In this document: positions 1-6,902 of the stretch, piece by piece
How the letters are laid out: every line of letters starts with the position of its first letter
Position numbering within the stretch: position 1 is the first letter of the stretch
Source of the DNA: Chlorobiota bacterium
Lineage (GTDB): Bacteria; Bacteroidota; Ignavibacteria; Ignavibacteriales; Ignavibacteriaceae
DNA: 12,359 bases
Direction of reading: 5' to 3'
Assembly: GCA_008363265.1 (NCBI GenBank)
Contig: RHKR01000062.1
Coordinates: forward strand, 1-12,359
Translations under genes and position numbers: made by a program
Notes under the pieces: generated by a model
Told to the model about the DNA's origin: nothing
Seen by the model: the letters and a program-made list of their open reading frames with translations, nothing else
The model's database searches: none

Positions 1-1
1 A

Positions 2-1729
2 GCTGACGCGGTTGATGTTATGGCCGGAATGGCGTGGGAGCTGAAATGGCCCAAACTTATCGGCGTTAAACTCACAGGAAAACTGAACGGATGGACCTCT
101 CCGAAAGATGTTATCCTGAAACTCGCAGGGATCCTCACCGTTAAGGGTGGCACGGGCGCGATAGTTGAATATTTCGGAGAAGGAACCGAATCGATCTCAT
201 GCACAGGCAAGGGAACGATCTGCAACATGGGCGCCGAGATCGGAGCCACCACTTCGCTCTTCCCGTATGATGCCAAGATGGCTGCCTACCTCAAGTCAAC
301 CGGCAGGGAAGACCTCGCTGAACTCGCGAACGGAATTGCTGCCGAGCTGAAGGCTGATGCTGATGTTGCCGCAAACCCTGAAAAATATTTTGATCAGATA
401 ATCGAGATCAATCTAAGCGAACTGGAGCCGCATGTCAATGGTCCGTTCACTCCCGATCTCGCGTGGCCCGTTTCGAAACTGAAAGAAGCAGCGAAAGAGA
501 ACAATTACCCTGAAAAACTGAGTGTCGCGCTCATCGGCAGCTGCACCAACTCGAGCTATGAAGACATCGACAGATCGACCAACATCGCACGTCAGGCACT
601 TGCCAAAGGGCTGAAAGCGAAATCGCAGTTCACGATCACCCCCGGTTCGGAGCAGGTAAGAGCGACTATCGAAAGGGATGGTCAGCTTGCCACCCTCACA
701 GAGCTCGGCGGCGTGATTCTCGCCAACGCTTGCGGTCCCTGCATCGGCATGTGGAAGAGAATGGATGTGAAGACTGGTGAAAGAAACACCATCATCACTT
801 CGTTCAACAGAAACTTCGCGAAGAGGAACGACGGTAACCCCGAAACCCTCGCTTTTGTTGCCTCGCCTGAGATCGTTACCGCGATGGCGATAGCCGGAAG
901 CATCACTTTCAATCCAATGACCGACGAACTTGTTAACGAGAACGGTGAAAAAGTAAAGCTTGAACCACCTACAGGTGACGAACTTCCTTCAAGAGGATTC
1001 GATCCGGGTGAGAGCGGATTCATTGCTCCCGCCGCTGACGGTTCCACCGTTGAAGTAAAAGTGGCACCGACAAGTGACAGACTCCAGCTCCTCGAGCCCT
1101 TTGCTCCATGGGACGGAAACGACCCCGAAGACCTCCCCGTGCTTCTTAAGGCAAAAGGGAAGTGCACCACCGATCATATTTCGATGGCGGGTCCATGGCT
1201 TAAGTACCGCGGTCACCTCGACAATATTTCGAACAACATGTTCATCGGAGCTATCAACGCTTACACCGGTGATCCCGGCAAGGTTAAAAATGCCTTCACG
1301 GGTGAATACAAATCAATTCCCGAAGTTGCGCGTGAATACAAGGCAGCCGGCAGGATGTGGGTTGTGGTCGGCGACGAGAACTACGGTGAAGGCTCCAGCC
1401 GTGAGCACGCCGCTCTTGAGCCAAGGCACCTCGGCGGCCGCGCGATAATCGTAAAGAGCTTCGCGAGAATTCACGAGACCAACCTGAAGAAACAGGGTAT
1501 GCTTCCGCTCACCTTCGCCAATCCAGCGGATTACGACAAGGTAAGGGAAGACGACCGCGTTTCGATCAAGGGTCTGAAGGAATTCGCGCCCGGCAAACAG
1601 GTTACGCTCGTACTTAAACACTCCGACGGCACAGTTGAAGAGTGCGCCCTCAACCACACCTTTAACGAACGCCAGTTCGAGTGGTTCAAAGCAGGCAGCG
1701 CTTTAAACTTGATCGCTGCAGGGAAGTAG
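2..1729 (+). CDS. Aconitate hydratase, mitochondrial type (5'-truncated by window edge)
   Basis: Aconitase interconverts citrate and isocitrate through cis-aconitate in the cytoplasmic TCA cycle, using a [4Fe-4S] cluster. The frame is open from base 2, giving 575 residues. About 180 N-terminal residues lie outside the window, judged against the pig heart enzyme. The three cluster cysteines are present: GSCTNSS (Cys codon 542) and ACGPC (Cys codons 731 and 740). Their 63- and 66-residue spacing equals that of pig Cys358, 421 and 424. From that anchor Asn446, Arg447 and Arg452 (codons 806, 809, 824), Arg580 (1208), catalytic Ser642 (1394) and Arg644 (1400) all fall in register without gaps. The C-terminal swivel domain carries [18 protein letters not shown]. 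The N-terminal part shows [15 protein letters not shown] and [12 protein letters not shown]. All visible active-site residues are intact, so the enzyme should be functional. This is the mitochondrial/ACO2-like class rather than AcnA or AcnB. The next gene is functionally unrelated. Confidence 0.97.
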   Translation, partial: ADAVDVMAGMAWELKWPKLIGVKLTGKLNGWTSPKDVILKLAGILTVKGGTGAIVEYFGEGTESISCTGKGTICNMGAEIGATTSLFPYDAKMAAYLKSTGREDLAELANGIAAELKADADVAANPEKYFDQIIEINLSELEPHVNGPFTPDLAWPVSKLKEAAKENNYPEKLSVALIGSCTNSSYEDIDRSTNIARQALAKGLKAKSQFTITPGSEQVRATIERDGQLATLTELGGVILANACGPCIGMWKRMDVKTGERNTIITSFNRNFAKRNDGNPETLAFVASPEIVTAMAIAGSITFNPMTDELVNENGEKVKLEPPTGDELPSRGFDPGESGFIAPAADGSTVEVKVAPTSDRLQLLEPFAPWDGNDPEDLPVLLKAKGKCTTDHISMAGPWLKYRGHLDNISNNMFIGAINAYTGDPGKVKNAFTGEYKSIPEVAREYKAAGRMWVVVGDENYGEGSSREHAALEPRHLGGRAIIVKSFARIHETNLKKQGMLPLTFANPADYDKVREDDRVSIKGLKEFAPGKQVTLVLKHSDGTVEECALNHTFNERQFEWFKAGSALNLIAAGK

Positions 1730-1735
1730 TACTTT

Positions 1736-1768
1736 TTAGAGGTTAGTGGTTAGAGGTTAGTGGTTAGT
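1736..1768. repeat. Left arm of inverted heptamer repeat (GGTTAGW array)
   Basis: Four head-to-tail heptamers, GGTTAGT, GGTTAGA, GGTTAGT and GGTTAGT, run from 1741 to 1768, preceded by a partial TTAGA unit at 1736-1740. The 26 bases at 1741-1766 are an exact reverse complement of 1869-1894. The array starts 7 bases after the aconitase stop codon. A small local inverted repeat is also possible (GTGGTT at 1760-1765 with AACCAC at 1775-1780). Confidence 0.9.
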
Positions 1769-1813
1769 TTGATCAACCACCTGGGCACGAAGACACAAAG
1801 TCGGGTTGCTTCC

Positions 1814-1833
1814 TCTACCCACTAACCTCACCC
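1814..1833. repeat. Degenerate internal copy of the heptamer array, right-arm orientation
   Basis: The stretch reads TCTACCC, ACTAACC, TCACCC. The middle unit is a perfect ACTAACC heptamer and the flanking units each differ slightly from TCTAACC/ACTAACC. It lies in the loop between the two perfect arms and has the same orientation as the right arm. A TATAAT hexamer follows at 1835-1840 but has no good -35 partner. Confidence 0.6.
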
Positions 1834-1868
1834 TTATAATCTGATGAAGAGTTTAAATCCGGCAAAGT

Positions 1869-1898
1869 TAACCACTAACCTCTAACCACTAACCACTA
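1869..1898. repeat. Right arm of inverted heptamer repeat
   Basis: Units read TAACC (partial), ACTAACC, TCTAACC, ACTAACC and ACTA (partial). Bases 1869-1894 pair perfectly with 1741-1766, and pairing resumes after one mismatch at 1896-1898 with 1737-1739. The arm ends 6 bases before the ATG at 1905, where a Shine-Dalgarno sequence would normally sit. There is no T-run after the arm, so it does not look like an intrinsic terminator. Confidence 0.9.
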
Positions 1899-1904
1899 TA
1901 AAAA

Positions 1905-3500
1905 ATGAACTTTCTCTCTCCCGCATTACTTTTCGGCTTATTGGCGGCATCGATCCCGGTGCTGATCCACCTGCTGAATTTGCGGAAGCTTAAGAAGATC
2001 GATTTTTCGACTCTTCATTTTCTGAAGCTGATCGAGAAGCAGAAAGTGCGCAGGGTTAAATTGGTGCAGTGGCTGCTGATGGCGCTGAGGGTCTTGATCA
2101 TCATGATGCTGGTGCTTGGATTCTCGAGACCTGTACTTCAGGAAACGAGCATTCCCGGGTTCACTTCCGCGGCCAAAACGAGCGTGGTGATGATAATCGA
2201 CGACAGCTTCAGCATGGAAGTGGTTGATGGCGGCGGTTCCCTATTGAACAAGGCAAAGGGTGTTGCCGACAGGATCATATCAGGTTTGAAGGATGGTGAC
2301 GATGCGCGGGTGGTGCTCACTTCCGGTCGCGATGAGGATGCGGGAATTGCCAAGGGAGACCTGGTGGGCCTCAAAAAATACATCAAGGAGCTTGAGCCGG
2401 CCTTCGTTGCTCAAGATCTTAATTCGGCGGTTATCAGGGCGGCGAAGCTGATGGAAGAATCGGAGAACCTGAACAAGGAACTTTATATTCTCTCCGACCT
2501 TCAGCGATCGACTTTGGGTGATCCTAAAGAGTTCACAGATATCTCCTCCCTTATCGATTCCCGCGTCAAAACCTGGGTTATCGACCTGAAAACGAAGAAA
2601 ACCGTCAATTCTGCCGTTGTGGGGCTGAAGATCAACAATCAGGTTTTCGAGCCTGGGAAAGAGGTTTCGGTTACCGCCACCATCCGCAACTTTTCGGATG
2701 ATGACATTAATAACGGGGTGGTTTCGCTTTTCCTGAACGATGAGCGGGGAGCCCAGAAGAGTTTCAGTTTGGAGGCAGGCAAGATTACCGATGTCACGCT
2801 TTCAGCACCGGTTAAAAAGACCGGTTATTCTTCCGTGATGGTTCAGATCGACGAGGATGACATAAAAACCGACAACCAGCGATATGGCTCGGTTTACATC
2901 CCGAAAGAGTTTGATCTGCTGCTTCTCGGGAAGAGAGACGACCTTAAGTTTGTCCGTGCTGCAATTGAAGCGGGTTCTTTTGCCGGTAACATGAAGATAA
3001 CCGAAAGGGATATCTCACAAACTGGTGCCACGGAGTTCACCGGAGTGAACATGGTAATTTTAGCCGGTTCTGGTGAGGGTGCCGACCTCAGAAAGCTCAA
3101 GGATTTTGTGAACGGCGGCGGGGGAGTACTCCTTTTTCCGGGAGAGAACACCTCGCTTAAAGGTTATTCTGAATTGTTAAATGGTTTCGGAGTTCCCGTT
3201 CCCACAGAACTTAAGAAAGACGCGAAAGCCCTTCCGGGGAAGTTTGCGTCCGTAAGTTTTAATCATCCCCTTCTTAAAGAGATATTTGTGACACCGTACG
3301 GCAATTCAGTGGAGTCTCCCGGACTTATCACATGGTTCAGACTGCCGGCAGGCGGAGGGGTCGACATCATCATTCTCGCTGACGGAGGATCTTTTCTGAA
3401 AGAGACACGAAGAGGGAAAGGGATTTGCCCCGCTCGTTTACCGCTCGCTTTTCTATCTCGCATCGCAGGAACCGGCCGCTCAGGGAACAGTAACTGGTGA
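1905..3500 (+). CDS. BatA-like VWA membrane protein, N-terminal 3/4 of a frame-broken gene
   Basis: Bat proteins (Bacteroides aerotolerance) are inner-membrane VWA proteins linked to envelope and oxidative-stress tolerance; the exact reaction is unknown. Residues 1-80 match the aerotolerance-regulator N-terminal domain: a first membrane segment (about 4-24), a basic linker with IDFSTLHFLK, then a second membrane segment (about 55-73). A VWA domain follows with the MIDAS motif D99-D-S101-F-S103 and a later LSD198. The usual MIDAS threonine position before DLNSA is Gln170. Residues 380-415 contain FVNGGGGVLLFPGE, as in the C-terminal half of such proteins. Sense homology stops near residue 506 (FLKETRRGKG); the last 25 residues are an out-of-frame tail. 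The continuation is in the next frame (3400-3921). No Shine-Dalgarno sequence precedes the start; a heptamer repeat arm abuts it. The ATG is chosen because the family begins with a similar MxFLxPxxLxGL motif. Confidence 0.85.
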   Translation: MNFLSPALLFGLLAASIPVLIHLLNLRKLKKIDFSTLHFLKLIEKQKVRRVKLVQWLLMALRVLIIMMLVLGFSRPVLQETSIPGFTSAAKTSVVMIIDDSFSMEVVDGGGSLLNKAKGVADRIISGLKDGDDARVVLTSGRDEDAGIAKGDLVGLKKYIKELEPAFVAQDLNSAVIRAAKLMEESENLNKELYILSDLQRSTLGDPKEFTDISSLIDSRVKTWVIDLKTKKTVNSAVVGLKINNQVFEPGKEVSVTATIRNFSDDDINNGVVSLFLNDERGAQKSFSLEAGKITDVTLSAPVKKTGYSSVMVQIDEDDIKTDNQRYGSVYIPKEFDLLLLGKRDDLKFVRAAIEAGSFAGNMKITERDISQTGATEFTGVNMVILAGSGEGADLRKLKDFVNGGGGVLLFPGENTSLKGYSELLNGFGVPVPTELKKDAKALPGKFASVSFNHPLLKEIFVTPYGNSVESPGLITWFRLPAGGGVDIIILADGGSFLKETRRGKGICPARLPLAFLSRIAGTGRSGNSNW

Positions 3501-3921
3501 AGAGATCAGTATCTCAGCGAAGCGTTCAGGCGGCGGAAAGATCGAAGTAACCTCCCCGGGTGGACTAACTTCGTATCTCAGAACCGGCAATGACGGTGAT
3601 GGAGTCAGGTTCGACGGGACCGGAGTACCGGGTTTCTACAGGTTTACGAGGGATGACGAGGAGATAGATCTTGTGCCTGTGAACACAGACTCGAGTGAGT
3701 CGAATACAGGCTATCTTGCAGATGAGGAGTTAAAAGCGTATTTTGCGGCGGTCAAATTAAAAGAGATGCCGAAAGTGGTTTCCGCCGGTGATGACTTTAG
3801 TCAGAATGTGCTCGAGGCCCGCACCGGTTCGGAACTGTGGAAGCTTTTTCTGATCTTTGCCCTGATCCTTATCGCAGTTGAGATGTACTTCGCGCGTGCG
3901 AGAAAAAAGGACCTTGCCTGA
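3400..3921 (+). pseudogene. BatA-like protein, C-terminal remainder in the shifted frame
   Basis: This frame opens right after a TGA at 3397-3399 and runs to the TGA at 3919-3921. From 3421 it reads GFAPLVYRSLFYLAS, the conserved block that should follow the Gly-rich segment of the upstream frame. It then continues through a beta-rich region (GEEISISAKRSGGG, GFYRFTRDDEEIDLVPVN) to a final membrane helix (LWKLFLIFALILIAVEMYF) and a short basic tail (ARARKKDLA). A third C-terminal membrane segment is typical of this family. No ATG with a ribosome binding site precedes it; a GTG at 3673 would make only 82 residues and would discard most of the conserved part. I therefore read it as the detached end of the 1905 gene, disrupted by a deletion, a frameshift or a sequence error, rather than as a separate gene. 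Confidence 0.8.
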
Positions 3922-3950
3922 CGGAGTGCGATCAGGCTTGTCTAAGTTTT
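3916..3950 (+). terminator. Weak terminator candidate after the BatA-like gene
   Basis: GCCTGA at 3916-3921, which includes the stop codon, can pair with TCAGGC at 3932-3937 around a 10-base loop. A T-containing tail that is not a clean run follows and ends in TTTT at 3947-3950. The stem is short and the tail poor, so this is tentative. It overlaps the first TTGTCTAA copy. Confidence 0.2.
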
Positions 3951-3984
3951 AATCAACTTTTGTCTAAACCAATATTAGACAAAA
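3938..3984. promoter_or_regulatory. Triple TTGTCTAA site (direct plus inverted copies), operator-like
   Basis: TTGTCTAA occurs at 3938-3945 and again at 3960-3967, a 22-base step close to two helical turns. Its reverse complement TTAGACAA occurs at 3975-3982. The second and third copies form a perfect 10-base inverted repeat (3958-3967 with 3975-3984) around a 7-base spacer. Neither strand has a T-run after the stem, which argues against a terminator. The position, about 130 bases before the receptor gene and upstream of a TATAAT box, fits a regulator binding site. The regulator is unknown. Confidence 0.45.
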
Positions 3985-4017
3985 CAATTAATTCAATGTA
4001 AAGCAATGAAAATTATC

Positions 4018-4041
4018 TTTGATTTTCTGCGGGAAATCAAA
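4018..4041. other. Ten-base-pair hairpin in the leader/promoter region
   Basis: Bases 4018-4027 pair with 4032-4041 (one T-G wobble) around a TGCG loop, giving a compact stem with the sequence TTTGATTTTC on the left side. TATTTT follows at 4042-4047, too weak to call a firm terminator. It could be a terminator for upstream transcription or a second protein-binding palindrome ahead of the receptor gene. Confidence 0.3.
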
Positions 4042-4064
4042 TATTTTAAAGATGCGAAATTTTA

Positions 4065-4070
4065 TATAAT
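4065..4070 (+). promoter_or_regulatory. Possible -10 box of the receptor operon
   Basis: A perfect TATAAT lies 40 bases before the ATG at 4111 in a very AT-rich stretch. No convincing -35 hexamer is found 16-18 bases upstream, so support is by sequence match and position only. The hairpin and the TTGTCTAA cluster lie just upstream, a sensible place for control. Confidence 0.35.
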
Positions 4071-4110
4071 GATTTACCAACAAAATGATGAGAGTTAGTC
4101 GGAGGCTTTA

Positions 4111-6888
4111 ATGAGGTATATACTGTTACTGTGTGCCTTTACCGTATCCTTTCTGATGCTGTCTCCAGAGGTTTTGGCTCAGGCAGGAAAGATCTCCGGC
4201 CGGGTTATCGACTCGCAAACGAAGGAGTCACTTCCTTTCGCGAACGTTGTCATACTGGGAACCAACCTTGGCGCGGCGACAAATCTGGACGGCGATTATG
4301 TTATCATAAACATACCTCCCGGTACCTACAAGATCCGGGCATCAATGACCGGCTACAACAATTACACAATTGAAAACATAAAAGTAGCTTCAGGTCTCAC
4401 CACTTCACTTGATTTCGCCATTGTGCCAGCTTCCTTCCAGACAGAGGAAGTGGTGGTAATAGCGGAAAAACCCCTTATAAACAAAGACATTACCGCTTCA
4501 ACATCCATCGTGGGTGATGAGCTCATCTCCGAACTCCCCGTAACCGATATCTCAGACGTGCTGCAACTGCAGGCCGGTATCGTTGTCGGCGGTGGCGGCG
4601 AGCTTCACATGCGCGGCGGCCGTGGCGGTCAGGTCGTTTATCAGGTCGACGGTGTTCCCGTCACCGATGCTTATGACAACAGCAACGTGGTTGATGTGGG
4701 AACCAATTCTGTAAAAGAGCTGCAGGTCATCTCAGGCGCATTCAATGCCGAGTATGGCCAGGCGATGTCTGGTGTTGTAAATATCGTCACCAAAGACGGT
4801 AGCAACGACTACACCGGTTCACTCTCTTTTTACGGTGGTGATTACTTTTCCACCAAAGAGGATGTTTTCTGGAACATCAAGAAGATCAATCCGATAGCAG
4901 TACGCAATATCGACGCGAGTTTGAGCGGAGCGATCCTGAGGGACAAACTCTTCTTCTTCGCGAACGGCAGATACTACTACAATGAAGGATACTTCTTCGG
5001 AAAGAGGACATTCCTCACAACCGATATTTCGAGAGAGAATACGGCCAACCAGTCATACAACCTTGTTGATGGTGCCGATACTTCCCTCACCCCGCTTGCG
5101 GGTCCGAGAGGTGACGGGGCTTTTGTCCCAACCAATGAGAACACAAGATATTTTGCCCAGGGCAAGTTGACATACAGAATGTTTCCAGGATTCACGGTAA
5201 GGTTCAGCTATCTGTTCGACAAGCAGAATTATTTTGACGGTGCCCCCAGACTGACACCGGACAATAATCTCCAAAGGTTCAGACAGGGTATCAGCAATAC
5301 ATTCAGTATCAACCATGCAGTTTCAAACTCATCATTCTATACCTTAAACCTCTCCTATTTCTTCAAAGATTACAGACACTATCTTTACGAGAACATCTAC
5401 ACGGGTGATGCCGGCAGACCGACACTCTACGTTGACAACAGGCTGAAGCAGAATCCTCCCTACAGTCTCGATATCGGTGGTACCAACAACAACCGCTTTG
5501 TAAGAAATACGGGTACGTACTCGGTTAAACTTGACTGGGAAACCCAGTTTAACAAAGAGATCAGCTTCAAGGCAGGTATCGACGCGAAACAGCACCAGAT
5601 ATACTTCGAGAACATCAACCTTGTTCCGATGACGATGAATGGTGTGGATGTGAAACCTTTCAATGTGATTATCCCTCCGGAGACATCCACGGATCACGAC
5701 ACTTATACCAGAAAGCCACAAGAGATATCAGGCTATGTTCAGTCGAAGTTTGAGGCTTTCAACCTGATCTTCAATGCCGGATTAAGGTTTGACCTCTTCA
5801 ATCCTGATGGCAAGACCCTCGCTGACCCGACCGATCCCGATATCAGGAAACCGGTCAGGCCGGAGAACAGGGCAAAGACCTACGAAGAAAGACTTACCTA
5901 TTGGTACAAGGATGCATCTGTTAAAACGCAGATCAGCCCGAGACTCGGTATTGCTTTCCCGATCACCGCAAGAGGAGTCATTCACTTCTCATACGGTCAC
6001 TTCTTCCAGCTTCCGAGCTACGAGCTTCTTTACAGCAATCCTGATTTTGAAGTTCTCGACGGTTCAGGTAACGTTGCCCTCTTTGGTAATGCGGACCTGA
6101 GGCCTCAGAAGACCGTTAAAGGTGAGATCGGCCTTCAGCAGCAGCTTTCTGATGACATGGCGATCGACGTAACACTCTTCTTTGAAGATTTCAGAGACCT
6201 GACAGGTACTCAGACCGATCAGATCTCGATCTTCGGTACTCAGTCGACCTACAGTCAGTACGCCAACTCCGACTTTGGAGACTCAAAAGGTTTCATCATA
6301 AAGTTTGAAAAAAGATTTGGCGGCGGACTTTCAGTAAATGCTGATTACACCTATTCGGTCACAAAGGGTAATTCATCCAACCCTGCCGATGCCAGAAACG
6401 CGGTCCTCGGCGGAGCGGCTCCTGAAACTTTCATAGCCCCTCTTGACTGGGATCAGACACATACATTCAACCTCGCTGTAAGTTACTCTGTACCCAGCGA
6501 TTACGGTGTATCGATCATAGCAAACTATTTCACGGGTCAGCCCTACACTCCTGCGGTCAACAAGAACACAAGAGTTACACAGAATGCCTTCCCGAGGAAC
6601 AGTGACTACAAGAACGACATTTTCAACGTCGATCTTAGAGCTTACAAAGAATTTGAGGTCGCGGGTCAGAGAATTACCGCTTTCCTGAGGGTGTTCAACC
6701 TGCTCGATCTCGACAATCCCCGTGGTCTCTATTCTGACACCGGTGATCCTTACTTCACGTTCGGATTGCTTGAAGCCAGGAAGATCAACCCAAGATTGTA
6801 CTACAATACACTTGAAGAACTGTATCAAAATCCTGGTTTCTTCTCCGAACCCCGGAGAGTAGAAATCGGTTTGTCATATAACTTTTAA
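4111..6888 (+). CDS. TonB-dependent outer-membrane receptor with N-terminal carboxypeptidase-regulatory-like domain
   Basis: This 925-residue protein should import a ligand through the outer membrane using TonB energy. A signal peptide covers residues 1-23 (cleavage near VLA/QAG). Residues 25-105 form a carboxypeptidase-regulatory-like beta-sandwich (ISGRVIDSQTKESLPFANV, NLDGDYVIINIPPGTY). A candidate TonB box, EEVVVIAEKP, is at 112-121. The plug spans about 130-230 with LPVTDISDVL, MRGGRGGQVVYQVDGVPV and AEYGQAMSGVVNIVTKDG. The rest is a long barrel rich in alternating aromatic strands, ending SYNF with the terminal Phe typical of outer-membrane barrels. A strong GGAGG at 4101-4105 supports the ATG. 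There is no SusD gene beside it and the plug does not look SusC-like, so a glycan role is not shown. It is the first gene of a likely operon and its stop overlaps a downstream ATG (TAATG). The ligand is unknown. Confidence 0.95.
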   Translation: MRYILLLCAFTVSFLMLSPEVLAQAGKISGRVIDSQTKESLPFANVVILGTNLGAATNLDGDYVIINIPPGTYKIRASMTGYNNYTIENIKVASGLTTSLDFAIVPASFQTEEVVVIAEKPLINKDITASTSIVGDELISELPVTDISDVLQLQAGIVVGGGGELHMRGGRGGQVVYQVDGVPVTDAYDNSNVVDVGTNSVKELQVISGAFNAEYGQAMSGVVNIVTKDGSNDYTGSLSFYGGDYFSTKEDVFWNIKKINPIAVRNIDASLSGAILRDKLFFFANGRYYYNEGYFFGKRTFLTTDISRENTANQSYNLVDGADTSLTPLAGPRGDGAFVPTNENTRYFAQGKLTYRMFPGFTVRFSYLFDKQNYFDGAPRLTPDNNLQRFRQGISNTFSINHAVSNSSFYTLNLSYFFKDYRHYLYENIYTGDAGRPTLYVDNRLKQNPPYSLDIGGTNNNRFVRNTGTYSVKLDWETQFNKEISFKAGIDAKQHQIYFENINLVPMTMNGVDVKPFNVIIPPETSTDHDTYTRKPQEISGYVQSKFEAFNLIFNAGLRFDLFNPDGKTLADPTDPDIRKPVRPENRAKTYEERLTYWYKDASVKTQISPRLGIAFPITARGVIHFSYGHFFQLPSYELLYSNPDFEVLDGSGNVALFGNADLRPQKTVKGEIGLQQQLSDDMAIDVTLFFEDFRDLTGTQTDQISIFGTQSTYSQYANSDFGDSKGFIIKFEKRFGGGLSVNADYTYSVTKGNSSNPADARNAVLGGAAPETFIAPLDWDQTHTFNLAVSYSVPSDYGVSIIANYFTGQPYTPAVNKNTRVTQNAFPRNSDYKNDIFNVDLRAYKEFEVAGQRITAFLRVFNLLDLDNPRGLYSDTGDPYFTFGLLEARKINPRLYYNTLEELYQNPGFFSEPRRVEIGLSYNF

Positions 6889-6902
6889 TGCGGGTTGAGT
6901 TT

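Noticed and set aside
682..1170. A 162-codon open frame on the minus strand within aconitase, and similar long antisense frames at 5344-5721 and 6373-6828
   Set aside because: They lie fully inside strongly supported genes, have no recognisable domains or ribosome binding sites, and are expected shadows in a genome of balanced base composition.
1736..1898. CRISPR array or telomere-like repeat
   Set aside because: Units are only 7 bases with no spacers, and they form two inverted blocks. The unit GGTTAGW is not a known telomere repeat and the site is internal between genes.
3404..3420. Similarity of the sequence at the frame break (CACGAAGA at 3406-3413) to the low-complexity CACGAAGACACAAAG stretch at 1786-1800, suggesting repeat insertion at the break
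   Set aside because: Only 8 bases are identical in a row, and the stretch at the break encodes residues (FLKETRRGKG) that make sense for the family, so chance is the simpler reading.
3673..3921. A separate 82-residue gene starting at GTG 3673
   Set aside because: The same frame carries conserved BatA-like sequence from 3421, upstream of this GTG, and there is no ribosome binding site. It is better read as the tail of the broken gene.
4111..6888. Calling the receptor SusC and the locus a Sus-type polysaccharide utilisation locus
   Set aside because: No SusD gene follows, the plug lacks SusC-like features I would expect, and no glycosidase is visible in the window.
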